The notes under the pieces were generated by a model. It was not told where the DNA came from. It did not search any database and saw nothing but the letters and a program-made list of their open reading frames with translations. Shown here piece by piece: positions 37,103 through 45,364 of a stretch of DNA of 45,582 bases. Source of the DNA: a virus; the IMG/VR virus record IMGVR_UViG_3300033145_000890, positions 1-45,582 of that record; one strand, 5' to 3'. The stretch's first letter is position 1, and each line of letters opens with the position of its first letter. The position numbers were made by a program, and so were the translations under genes.

Positions 37103-37155
37103 GTGCGGAAAGCTGGCAAGGATTTCCAACGATTCGGGGGCTACCCTATCCGCAC
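37103..37155 (-). ncRNA. Candidate three-way-junction leader RNA
   Basis: GTGCGGA (37155-37149 on the minus strand) pairs with TCCGCAC (37109-37103) as a 7-bp outer stem. Inside are a short GGG/CCC hairpin and a second GTTGG/CCAGC hairpin. It fills the spacer between the gp7-like and HNH genes. The overall shape resembles the small RNA at 12868-12967, also beside an HNH gene; no sequence identity is claimed. Confidence 0.4.
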
Positions 37156-37181
37156 TTAAATATCTAACATTATATGATAAA

Positions 37182-38024
37182 TTATTCAACACAAATCTTT
37201 GGTAATATTCCGAGTTTGTCATAAAGAACAAACAACCAACCATCTTTTATGATCACGCAATCTTTTCGTTTAGCATACACCTCATCCGCCATTGCGCCAA
37301 TTGTTTGTCCTGATAATCCAAGACGTTCCGCAATTGAATTCCATTTAAACGAATATATATTAAAACCCTTGTGTGTACATAGTAGTTTAATATTCTTTTT
37401 AAGGCGGCGGTCTGAAAACATTCCTGCTCCATAGGCTGCAACCCCAAGCGTACCAAGGCCCATAAGATTTCCAAAACCCTGCTGAGTTCCGGTCTGTTGT
37501 GCCTGGGCTCCTGCAACTTGACCCTGAGCCAGAGTTTGCCCTATGCCTGATGTTTGTTGAGCGATTTGATTTGCGTTGCTTGATAAGCCTGCCAGACCTG
37601 TTAATCCTTGTAATTGCTGATTGTATGATTGTAAAAGTGCCTGATTCTGAAGTTGAGTATTATAATCGTAAAGATTCCCCTGAACATTCCCGGACCTGAA
37701 ACCTCCGGTCATGGCCGCATTCCTTAGAATCGATTCTTCCCCCATTTCTTGACCACCCATCATGGCTTTATACAAAGGAGATGATATGGCACGGTCTATA
37801 AGTTCCTGTTGATTTCCTGTGCCACCTTCAAGCCCATATAAACCACCAAGACCCTGAAGTGCCCCCTCTCTAAACTGTTGAGGGATTGCCTCTCTTTCTT
37901 TCAGATAGTCAAGTGCTTCTCGTTGATATTTTGCTTGTATATTAGAAGCATCCACCGCAGCATCCGCAGCATCGTCTCCGCCGCCACCAAAAACATCACT
38001 TACAAAATCACTCACGAAACCCAT
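37182..38024 (-). CDS. Virion protein, gp7-like ejection protein with an S74-like end, 280 residues
   Basis: N-terminus is Gly/Asp/Ala-rich; the middle is Gln/Ala/Gly-rich (TQLQNQALLQSYNQQLQGL). The end (FSDRRLKKNIKLLCTHKGF, YAKRKDCVIIKDGWLFVLYD) matches the peptidase S74/intramolecular-chaperone-like signature common at C-termini of phage tail and ejection proteins. Position is that of P22 gene 7. Followed by the HNH homing gene. Confidence 0.75.
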   Translation of the reverse strand: MGFVSDFVSDVFGGGGDDAADAAVDASNIQAKYQREALDYLKEREAIPQQFREGALQGLGGLYGLEGGTGNQQELIDRAISSPLYKAMMGGQEMGEESILRNAAMTGGFRSGNVQGNLYDYNTQLQNQALLQSYNQQLQGLTGLAGLSSNANQIAQQTSGIGQTLAQGQVAGAQAQQTGTQQGFGNLMGLGTLGVAAYGAGMFSDRRLKKNIKLLCTHKGFNIYSFKWNSIAERLGLSGQTIGAMADEVYAKRKDCVIIKDGWLFVLYDKLGILPKICVE

Positions 38025-38359
38025 AATCTACACCTTATAAAAACACTTTTCTTTCCATTAACGATCTTTCTAAATCCGCATCGTTCAAGGATGTGCCCAA
38101 TTTTTGGCAACATAACCTTTGCAATTATCATTTCGCACCAATCGAACATCCAAAATACAAATTCGCACCACTCGTTTATAGCCCGTCTGATCTTAAACAT
38201 CCCCCTTTTATCACTTGCAAAATGACACGGTGCTCCGTTTCCCTGCCTGCATACTGAGAATAAAACCTTACAATCTGGCTCAGTCCACCTAAAAATAAGA
38301 TAATTTTTAGATACTGTGAGTCCGATAAGATCACTGGAGTATGGCTTGAACTTTATCAT
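38012..38359 (-). CDS. gp14-like, GNAT-fold-like virion protein, 115 residues
   Basis: The C-terminal stretch (EMIIAKVMLPKIGHILERCG) resembles the end of the GNAT acetyltransferase fold found in some phage internal proteins (T7 gp13, P22 gp14). Four Cys in the middle are unusual. The order needle-gp14-gp7 agrees with P22. The start overlaps the upstream gene and the end the gp7-like gene. Confidence 0.5.
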   Translation of the reverse strand: MIKFKPYSSDLIGLTVSKNYLIFRWTEPDCKVLFSVCRQGNGAPCHFASDKRGMFKIRRAINEWCEFVFWMFDWCEMIIAKVMLPKIGHILERCGFRKIVNGKKSVFIRCRLWVS

Positions 38360-38688
38360 ACAATCTCCACCACATCTAATGATACTGTTAATTGATCTGC
38401 ACCACCCGCAATAGCACTGATGAAATCCCCTGCATCAAGCACCTGTCCCGCAACTTCTGGGCACTCGTATGTTTCTTTATTACCAATGGGCTTAAGATTA
38501 AGTATTAGGTTAGCTACTCCTGCCGCATCACCACTCGGTACTTTATTAAAACTAATTGTCTGTGCTGTAGTGGTATCATTGGTCACCGTACATTTAAGCA
38601 CCCTCGCCGTAGTATTGGCCGGGCAAGTGTAAAGGGTGGTATCTGCCGCTGGTACTTGCGCTAAATATGCGTTTTTAAGTTCTATCAT
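38356..38688 (-). CDS. Small beta-rich virion protein, 110 residues
   Basis: AGGAG precedes ATG 38688. Beta-strand-rich with DTTLYTCPANTTARVLKCTV and conserved spacing typical of small structural or decoration proteins in phage tail-gene blocks. No confident name. Confidence 0.6.
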   Translation of the reverse strand: MIELKNAYLAQVPAADTTLYTCPANTTARVLKCTVTNDTTTAQTISFNKVPSGDAAGVANLILNLKPIGNKETYECPEVAGQVLDAGDFISAIAGGADQLTVSLDVVEIV

Positions 38689-38696
38689 AATATCTC

Positions 38697-39557
38697 CTAT
38701 GCGTTCATTACATCTATGAGAATTGCTGTAAGATTAAGCGTATCTACTGACAATGTCGGCGTATTAGCATCTATAGTCCTAATTGATACCTCAATATAGT
38801 CATTAGCCGTAAGCTCCAGCATTGCATGACCTGCCTTGGCAAAAAAGTAGTTGGCCTTGGGTGTTTGAAATTCTACCTTGCCATGAGCGGTCTCCGTTCC
38901 GCTTACCCTAATTGTTATTTCCGTGTCATCATCATTAGACGTGTTGCCCCCAGAAAGACCCCATAATATCAGATAGTGACCCGCTGGATAAACTGTGATC
39001 TTCCCATTCCCATCATGTTCCGCATTGTGTAATATACCGTCACCCATATCAGCATCACTAATCGGATACCAAGTATTTTGTACGGCATTGGCTTGAGACC
39101 AGCCGATTCCCGTTCCGTGACAGCATCCGTGGGCTACTGGTGGTCGTATGGTCGGGACACGGTATAGCTCTGTTATCATCTTGACTTTTAAATTATCAAG
39201 ACTTTGCGGAACATTAGAAGGTGCCATATGGATCCGATTAAGGATATCCTCTACCATCCCATCATATGATTTGGGAGATTCCAGGGATAGTAACTTTTTC
39301 TCCAACTCACTGATACGAGATTCAAAATTCTTATTTACGGGCTCTGAAAAAAACAACTTTTTAATATCATTTATAGCAGATTCATAATCGAGATTGTTAT
39401 CTATCTCAACATCAAGTATATTTGCTAAAAGAATAAGGTTATCAAGGATGTTTAGATAATCCTCTACAAGAGCATCCGGCCAGTCAGTAAGACTCTTTAA
39501 ATCAAGAGCACTTAAAGCCAAACCTCTGAGACGTTCTATAGTTTTTGGATCAGGCAT
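38697..39557 (-). CDS. Tail needle-like protein with TNF/C1q-like end, 286 residues
   Basis: Residues 1-120 are helical and coiled-coil-like (FESRISELEKKLLSLES). A short Cys-His turn (GCCHGTGIGWSQ) leads to a beta-sandwich (about 170-286: KITVYPAGHYLILWGLSGG, ANYFFAKAGHAMLELTANDY) of the TNF/C1q-like type. Sf6 needle has a TNF-like knob on a coiled coil, and the gene follows the gp10-like gene, as P22 gene 26 does. So it may plug the tail. Sequence likeness to gp26 itself is not visible. Confidence 0.55.
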   Translation of the reverse strand: MPDPKTIERLRGLALSALDLKSLTDWPDALVEDYLNILDNLILLANILDVEIDNNLDYESAINDIKKLFFSEPVNKNFESRISELEKKLLSLESPKSYDGMVEDILNRIHMAPSNVPQSLDNLKVKMITELYRVPTIRPPVAHGCCHGTGIGWSQANAVQNTWYPISDADMGDGILHNAEHDGNGKITVYPAGHYLILWGLSGGNTSNDDDTEITIRVSGTETAHGKVEFQTPKANYFFAKAGHAMLELTANDYIEVSIRTIDANTPTLSVDTLNLTAILIDVMNA

Positions 39558-40962
39558 ATGTTAACCTCATTAGGGCAAATGCCATTCTTGATTTAGAGAC
39601 TCCCCGGAATCTGAACCCCATCCAACTATTACAAATGCCGAGTCGTCTTAGAATAAAACTCTGGCCGTATTCAGCCGGTGCACCATACTGCATCCAATGC
39701 TCTCCACCCCATATTACCCCATCATATGTCATTGAGATGGCCACCGTCGCGTCAAGGGTCGTGGTATGGCCGGGAATAGTCTCTATTTTTAGTTCATCAA
39801 CAGAGAACGTCTCCAGGTCCACGAGTGGGGTATATAATAACCACTCGGTGATAGCATCATATTGAGTGCTAACCTCGTTATCTAAAACACCTATTTTGGA
39901 TCCTAACCTATCCCCATAAACCCACTTTCCGGATCGAGCATCGAGTATGCCGTTGATTCCCCGATAAATCGTATTTCCTGTACCAGTCTTTAACAGACTC
40001 CATGCAATTTCTTTCCCAAATTCAGCAGCAATAGATTCATTGAAACATAACGTTTCTTCAGGAAGATGAATCAAAATAAATGTAACGTCATTCTCGGTTC
40101 TGCACTCCATCCGCATATCCGACAGTTCCGGTTCGGAATATTTCGCCAAAATCTTATCAATTTCTCGGGTAGAAACTTTTGTAGCACTACCAATACCAAT
40201 AGCATAAACAGATACTGCACCATCTCGATATCCGCCAGTGATATAAAACTTCCCACCTGATTCACACTTTGCATGAGTTGCTACTATTCCGATCTTTTGC
40301 GCTCTTGTCACTACTCGCTGAAATGCAAAATTAGCCGTCGCAACATTAACAAAATATTCAAGAGAATACCGACCAAACACCATGACTTTATTATCTTGGG
40401 TCTTGGCCAGTCCAAGAGACGGGTCAGGCATAAACTCAGCAGTTGCAAACATTAAAGGATCAATACTTGTTTCGTCGGTAAGCTCGGTGTGAAACAGATA
40501 CTCGCCGTCGGTCATGAAATAATAATTATCAACCCAAACCCCATCAATAGGTGATCCAACATCAGCATTAATTACTTGTTGGAATCCACCAATAGGACTA
40601 TAAAGGTAAAAACCACCATCTGCTATAATTCCTTGAGTGTTAAAACTATAGAAATCAATAAGGCGTGCTTGTGAAGCTCCTGGAATATCACCCAATTCCA
40701 CAACAGTCCCATCGACTGCAACTGATATTAGTTTAGTTCCCGATACCCGATAATGGGCAGAAAATCGTTCGTTATAAGTTCCGCCCCGGTCCACACCCTT
40801 TCCGTCCGCTAATTTTGTTAAACCGGGATATCCAATCATGTACCCCTTTGCACCTAAGATATCACGGTTTATCGCGTACATATTGACCGGCAGGGCATCT
40901 CTATAATCGGTTTCTATCCCGATCTTATCGCCTTTTATGAGTGTGATGGGTGCTACTGGCAT
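39550..40962 (-). CDS. Packaged-DNA stabilisation protein, gp10-like (tail hub)
   Basis: 470 residues, P22 gp10 size (472). N-terminus (DYRDALPVNMYAINRDILGA, GYPGLTKLADGKG) and NERFSAHYRVSGTKLISVA follow gp10. It forms the distal tail hub that binds tailspikes and needle. One base of overlap with the gp4-like stop and eight with the needle-like start; matches P22 gene order. Confidence 0.9.
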   Translation of the reverse strand: MPVAPITLIKGDKIGIETDYRDALPVNMYAINRDILGAKGYMIGYPGLTKLADGKGVDRGGTYNERFSAHYRVSGTKLISVAVDGTVVELGDIPGASQARLIDFYSFNTQGIIADGGFYLYSPIGGFQQVINADVGSPIDGVWVDNYYFMTDGEYLFHTELTDETSIDPLMFATAEFMPDPSLGLAKTQDNKVMVFGRYSLEYFVNVATANFAFQRVVTRAQKIGIVATHAKCESGGKFYITGGYRDGAVSVYAIGIGSATKVSTREIDKILAKYSEPELSDMRMECRTENDVTFILIHLPEETLCFNESIAAEFGKEIAWSLLKTGTGNTIYRGINGILDARSGKWVYGDRLGSKIGVLDNEVSTQYDAITEWLLYTPLVDLETFSVDELKIETIPGHTTTLDATVAISMTYDGVIWGGEHWMQYGAPAEYGQSFILRRLGICNSWMGFRFRGVSKSRMAFALMRLTYA

Positions 40963-41696
40963 TAGTCTATATCCGGGCTTTCGGTTACTTCAAAATTGAT
41001 TATTCGTGGCTCGACTCTCCCCGCATCTGTGGTCACGACTATCTTAACTCTTAAATGACCAAATGCGTCCCCGTCGGCCTTTATCTGATAGTCAATATCC
41101 GGGCTGGTGTCAGAGTCGGAAACAATGGTTAATCCGGTGTCAGCTTCAATAGTGTAACTTGCGATTGCCTCACCATCATTTAGGTAGGAGTTGAAGTGCT
41201 GAACAAAATCATCAATGCTACCTTCAATCATTCGATTGGTTGCACAAACATTGGGGGCTTCTGAAACAGGTTCATAAAACTTGCGCCAGCCATAAAGCAG
41301 ACGGTTCCCGGCACCAATGGATTGACGGCTTGAGTATTGAATCTGTCTTGGATTTGCAGTCGAGGAATAGAGAAATGACATTTGAGCAGACGCATTTCTT
41401 GCAAGCATCGGGTCTGGCTGCATCCCTTTGCCAAAATCAGACAGCAACCGCATGGCCAGAATACACTCGAATGAATACCAGAACTTTTTGTCTAATCCGG
41501 ATGGAGAATTAACGTCCGGCTCTTCTTCAAAATAATATCCGGTGCAAACATTGCGGCCCTCAAGTTCGTTTGCCACACCTTCGAGTCGTCTTAAAGCTAA
41601 CACAAGAGCTTCCGGGCCCGGGTCTACGGTTATGCCTGAGATACGCATTTGAGAATACGCCCCGTTAATGATATCAATCTTCAGGTCGTTCGCCAT
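40962..41696 (-). CDS. Tail accessory factor gp4-like with an Ig-like C-domain, 244 residues
   Basis: Residues 1-150 resemble P22 gp4 in layout (DLKIDIINGAYSQMRISGIT ... ARNASAQMSFLYSS). Residues about 160-244 (SYTIEADTGLTIVSDSDTS, VEPRIINFEVTES) are an Ig-like beta domain found in other phage proteins. P22 gp4 is 166 residues, so the extra domain makes this version longer. It seals the portal ring as first tail protein. Confidence 0.82.
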   Translation of the reverse strand: MANDLKIDIINGAYSQMRISGITVDPGPEALVLALRRLEGVANELEGRNVCTGYYFEEEPDVNSPSGLDKKFWYSFECILAMRLLSDFGKGMQPDPMLARNASAQMSFLYSSTANPRQIQYSSRQSIGAGNRLLYGWRKFYEPVSEAPNVCATNRMIEGSIDDFVQHFNSYLNDGEAIASYTIEADTGLTIVSDSDTSPDIDYQIKADGDAFGHLRVKIVVTTDAGRVEPRIINFEVTESPDID

Positions 41697-42057
41697 CTTC
41701 TATTTCCTTCAATTCTTTTTCCAACCGGTCTATGCTTTTGGTGTGCCAGTGACCAATACCAGCAGCTTTTGCTTTCATTCGGATTGCGTTGTAAGCTATT
41801 TCCGCGGCCTCTTCCGGTTCTTCGTTTTCAACTACTTCGAGATCACTGAGGAAACCAGCGGCTTCTTCCGGGGTCTCTTCCTCAGTATCTTCCGTGACTT
41901 CTTCGACTTGTTCTTCAACGACATAACACTCCTCTGGCGAAAGAAACCATCCATCATCTAAAAGATGTAAATATGAAAACGGATTACATACCATTAACTG
42001 GCACGGAATACCTCTGATCTTGGCTGTATTTCCTTTTTTATAAAGTATGATTGCCAT
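41674..42057 (-). CDS. Acidic head-associated protein, 127 residues
   Basis: Start ATG 42057 lies behind AAAGGTG. N-terminal LLDDGWFLSPEEC (about 32-44) resembles short phage domains; a long Glu-rich stretch (about 50-80) follows, then helices. Overlaps the gp4-like start by 23 bases. Role unknown; located between coat-side proteins and the tail. Confidence 0.6.
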   Translation of the reverse strand: MAIILYKKGNTAKIRGIPCQLMVCNPFSYLHLLDDGWFLSPEECYVVEEQVEEVTEDTEEETPEEAAGFLSDLEVVENEEPEEAAEIAYNAIRMKAKAAGIGHWHTKSIDRLEKELKEIEDGERPED

Positions 42058-42075
42058 TTTATCACCTTTGTAATT

Positions 42076-42099
42076 AAGCAGGGACCGAAGCCCCTGCTT
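42076..42099 (-). terminator. UUCG hairpin between late genes
   Basis: On the minus strand AAGCAGGGGC and GTCCCTGCTT make a ten-pair stem (one G-U) closed by a UUCG tetraloop. Only AATT follows, so it would act as a weak attenuator or an RNA end-protector between the beta-helix gene and the gene at 42057. Confidence 0.6.
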
Positions 42100-42117
42100 G
42101 TTAAAATTATCGTTTAG

Positions 42118-43044
42118 TTAGTTGGTTGAGATATCCGGGATAACAATACTAACGCTATTGCCTGTAAGATAATTATTTGATGCATGTGTTAAATCAATGG
42201 TGTATGACTCTGGACTCGTTGCAGCAGCCGCACTAATCATATTGTTATTATACACATTAAAAACACTTGTCGCCCGGGTATCAAGACAAACAGCCGCAAC
42301 TTGGATAAAATTATCTCTTATCACTCCACGGCTTGTTGCCCCAACGACTGTGGCTACGCCAGACACAACAATACCGTCATTCGCTCCACCAACGATTTCA
42401 TTGCCAATTATTTTCATGCCGGAAGCGTCACCAGCACAAATGTCAATAACGTCTCCTGAAAACGCACCTTCAAAAATATTGCCTATAACCTTTGCCATTG
42501 CGTGACCGGTAAATTGAAACGCACTTGGAGCCGTAAATGCCCCCCATGCACCGAGAAAACGGCAAGCAAGAAATTCTATACCTGAACCAGCATTCCCAAG
42601 AGTCATAATATCTAAAGAAGCTCCGGGAAAGAAATTGCAATTAATCCAACGAGTGCCATAATGCTCACCTGTAGGCGTATGATTTCCAAGTATTCCTACA
42701 CCCTGGAATGCATCACACGAGCCAACACCAATAATATCGCATTTGGTAGGAAAAGTTGTAAGATCTTCGTCAAGACGATCACCACATACAAAAATACGGT
42801 TTCGTCTTGCCCACCACCTGTTGCTACTCAGCGCAATGCTGATGTTGCTAGCAGCAATGGCCTCGGCAAGAGTGGTCATGGGAGTGTCTTGATGGGTTCC
42901 TACTTCAGATATCAGTGCATTTCCATCAACAAAATAGTCCTGTGCTCCTGTCGGATTTGCTCCATACATAGACCAGGGTAAGCCTGCAAGATCACTTCTT
43001 GAAACTTGTAATCCAGTGTGAAAAAAATCTCTTTTTCTTGGCAT
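42118..43044 (-). CDS. Beta-helix virion protein near the coat gene, 308 residues
   Basis: Parallel beta-helix signature from about residue 60 to 290: repeated short strands with Asn/Gly turns (NIFEGAFSGDVIDICAGD, KIIGNEIVGGANDGIVVSG). No signal peptide (MPRKRDFFHTGLQVS start). Its place behind the coat gene suggests a head fibre or decoration spike rather than the tailspike. Confidence 0.7.
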   Translation of the reverse strand: MPRKRDFFHTGLQVSRSDLAGLPWSMYGANPTGAQDYFVDGNALISEVGTHQDTPMTTLAEAIAASNISIALSSNRWWARRNRIFVCGDRLDEDLTTFPTKCDIIGVGSCDAFQGVGILGNHTPTGEHYGTRWINCNFFPGASLDIMTLGNAGSGIEFLACRFLGAWGAFTAPSAFQFTGHAMAKVIGNIFEGAFSGDVIDICAGDASGMKIIGNEIVGGANDGIVVSGVATVVGATSRGVIRDNFIQVAAVCLDTRATSVFNVYNNNMISAAAATSPESYTIDLTHASNNYLTGNSVSIVIPDISTN

Positions 43045-43093
43045 TTTGTTATCTCCTCTGTTCAGGGTGGATTATTCCACCGAGTAAGATTGT

Positions 43094-43462
43094 TTAGGTG
43101 TGAGCCGGCGGCCCACCTGTTCCTGTCAGCGACCAGATACGCCATCCAGCAGAATCATCAACATAATACAAAATGGCCTGATCCAACGCATCAGCAAAGA
43201 CAATGGTTGACCAACCTGTTGAAGTTGCCGGTGTCAAAGTTCCATCCCCATTGCCGTCAACTGCAAGGATAATACTCAAGATTTGACCTGGCTTTCCATT
43301 TGCCAAAGTCAAAGCTTCTGCATCACCACCGGTGGTTTTTGAAACGTGCGCATGAGTTACAGGAATCACCAGAGCATCGGCTGCAACAGCAATGGCAAGA
43401 TCCTCTGTGGCATCGTAATCATTCTGATGCAATATTTCTGCAAGTCTAATTATTAGTGACAT
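43094..43462 (-). CDS. Small structural protein, 122 residues
   Basis: GGAGAG precedes ATG 43462. The beta-rich sequence (ALTLANGKPGQILSIILAVD, SAGWRIWSLTGTGGP) is typical of phage decoration-like or structural proteins near the coat gene. No named family. A small GGTGGA/TCCACC hairpin (43066-43081) lies between its stop and the next gene. Confidence 0.65.
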   Translation of the reverse strand: MSLIIRLAEILHQNDYDATEDLAIAVAADALVIPVTHAHVSKTTGGDAEALTLANGKPGQILSIILAVDGNGDGTLTPATSTGWSTIVFADALDQAILYYVDDSAGWRIWSLTGTGGPPAHT

Positions 43463-43474
43463 AACACTCTCCTT

Positions 43475-44008
43475 TCATTTCTTTATAAGTTTGTGTTTCA
43501 ATGCATACCGATATGCAGGACTTGACGAATCGCAAGCTTTCCAATCAAGACATTGTTCGGCAGCTAAACGCGTAAGGACAGCTTCGTCTAAATCGCTGCA
43601 ATCTCCAAGGTTATATAGTGTGTTGTTCACTCTAATACACACCCTGTACTTTCCCATGTGGCCCCCCTTTACAATCCCTTTTACTCCGGTTGTGTTCGTA
43701 CACCAATTTCCGGCATTTCGTTGATTGCATTGTCTGGATACCACCCTTAAGTTTTCAATACGGTTATCATCTCTGTGACGGTTTACATGATCAATTTCAA
43801 GTCCCGACTCAGGCATATATCCATTATGATAAAGCCATATGAGTCTGTGAGCTGGATATTGTTTCCCTTTGTATGTAATAACCCTGTATCCGTTCCGATG
43901 CATAGCACCGGCTGTTTTCCACTTCTTTGTGCCGGATCTTTTGATTTTCCATATAAGGTTTCCGTCTCCACGATAGTCAAAAATCTCTTGAACGGTTTTG
44001 TAATTCAT
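43475..44008 (-). CDS. HNH homing endonuclease, 177 residues
   Basis: HNH core AHRLIWLYHNGYMPESGLEI (about 53-72) with DHVNRHRDDNRIENLRVVSR, then an AP2-like DNA-binding end (GVKGIVKGGHMGKYRVCI). It is a paralogue of 36515-37069. It is inserted between the coat gene and the rest of the head genes. The start codon and GGAGG lie in a hairpin; the leader also shares 24 bases with the sigma-54-type operon's first gene. Confidence 0.9.
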   Translation of the reverse strand: MNYKTVQEIFDYRGDGNLIWKIKRSGTKKWKTAGAMHRNGYRVITYKGKQYPAHRLIWLYHNGYMPESGLEIDHVNRHRDDNRIENLRVVSRQCNQRNAGNWCTNTTGVKGIVKGGHMGKYRVCIRVNNTLYNLGDCSDLDEAVLTRLAAEQCLDWKACDSSSPAYRYALKHKLIKK

Positions 44009-44055
44009 GATGTACCTCCTTTTAGGGTTTCCTGTAGGTTAGTACATCATGAATT
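44002..44055 (-). promoter_or_regulatory. 14-bp hairpin hiding the HNH start codon
   Basis: Bases 44002-44015 (which include the ATG complement) are the exact reverse complement of 44042-44055, a 14-bp stem around 26 bases holding CTAAAAGGAG. A message that starts upstream would hide the ATG in the stem; one that starts inside the loop would not. This is the arrangement known for some phage homing-endonuclease genes, where translation depends on the transcript's 5' end. Confidence 0.75.
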
Positions 44056-44070
44056 TTTAGTCAAGAGAAA

Positions 44071-45351
44071 TTAATACGTCACCGCTACACCACAATTGGC
44101 AGGGTTCTTCACTGTGATACCATACCATGTGAACAATCTGAAACGGAAAGTCATGGTGTCGATATTACCATCATAAACCAGATACATATCCAGACCGTTC
44201 GACATGGTGTCCGTGAGGACTTTCATACCATCATACTGTTTTAGAAGCTCTGCCGGGATCGTGCCGCCGATAACTTCAACCGCTGATTTGTCCCAGAACA
44301 GATTGGTTTTATTGGTAGCATCGATATTGAGCCGGGTAATTGTGGCAGCGTTCAAAATTGCAGTATGGATATTGGCATAAGCCGCTTCAAGGGTCGTGAT
44401 TGCGGCCTGATCCGCTGCCATTACCTTCGGATATACTTTGATATGGGTTGCGTCGGTTATCTCGATCACCGTCCATGTCATGGCCTGATTGGTATTAGTT
44501 TTATCAGCCAATCCAATGGCATTAATATCAACAGCCGTATTCTGCAAAGTGAACTTATCGCCCACGGTTAAAAGGCTCGAATCATTTACGATCAAAGTAC
44601 ATTCACGATAGTCAATATTGGTTACAACGCCGGTTGTTGCATTGACTGACCCCCCGACAGGCACAAATACATGGTCGCCGGTTACGGTTACGGCCGGATC
44701 AGCTCCGCCGGTAATATTCGGCAAAAATGAGCCGGTGAAAACACCGGTAAACCCTGCTATATCATTCCTGAGTTGGCCCGTTCGCAATGTATCGGCGGGT
44801 ATGCCCTGAAGAGTCTGCCGAGCGACGAGGTCCTTGCTGAATAGAAGAGTATCCCGATCATTCAGCAAAAAATATCGTTCAGTAGTTTTTCCTTGCCGTT
44901 CGTTCATAATAGCTTGTGCCTGGGCGATAAACTCATAACCGCTGGTCACGTTGGACCGATAAAACATAGTTCCCTGAACGGCAATGGCCGACGCTATTAA
45001 TCTGTTAAGCTCTGTAGCCTGTTTTCTCTTAGACTCAGCGGCGTTGTTCTGCCAATATTGCTCAGTACGCATATCGTCTGCTCTCATCTTGATGTAGTCA
45101 TTGCTGGGAGTACCGAGCAATGCCGGGTAGGTCTCCTCGATAATGCCTGTTTCCTGACCAGACAGATCCCACCCTGAAATTAACGGACGATGTGGCTCAA
45201 CCGGATACCAAATGAAGTTACCCTGATTCTGCATACCTCCACCGTCCGGCTGATGAAAAGTTGTCATTCCAAGCATGTCCATTTGGTGTTCTTTTGTTTC
45301 CATAGCGCTTTCAAGCATTACACGAGCAATCTTTCCCGTTGATAAACTCAT
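44071..45351 (-). CDS. Major coat protein, P22 gp5-like
   Basis: 426 residues (P22 coat 430). N-terminus (MSLSTGKIARVMLESAMETK) and the general plan fit gp5: HK97-fold body with a beta-barrel I-domain at about 220-330 (TGDHVFVPVGGSVNATTG, RECTLIVNDSSLLTVGDKFTL). 415 copies would form the T=7 shell with scaffold help. It follows the scaffold gene across the circular junction. Confidence 0.93.
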   Translation of the reverse strand: MSLSTGKIARVMLESAMETKEHQMDMLGMTTFHQPDGGGMQNQGNFIWYPVEPHRPLISGWDLSGQETGIIEETYPALLGTPSNDYIKMRADDMRTEQYWQNNAAESKRKQATELNRLIASAIAVQGTMFYRSNVTSGYEFIAQAQAIMNERQGKTTERYFLLNDRDTLLFSKDLVARQTLQGIPADTLRTGQLRNDIAGFTGVFTGSFLPNITGGADPAVTVTGDHVFVPVGGSVNATTGVVTNIDYRECTLIVNDSSLLTVGDKFTLQNTAVDINAIGLADKTNTNQAMTWTVIEITDATHIKVYPKVMAADQAAITTLEAAYANIHTAILNAATITRLNIDATNKTNLFWDKSAVEVIGGTIPAELLKQYDGMKVLTDTMSNGLDMYLVYDGNIDTMTFRFRLFTWYGITVKNPANCGVAVTY

Positions 45352-45364
45352 AATTTATTCCTTT

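Noticed and set aside
37070-37243. 58-residue extension of the HNH gene at 36515-37069
   Set aside because: It runs back into the gp7-like gene in another frame; the ATG at 37069 has an ideal AAGGAGG site.
43066-43081. Small hairpin GGTGGA-TTAT-TCCACC as terminator
   Set aside because: Only six pairs and no U tract; too weak to call.
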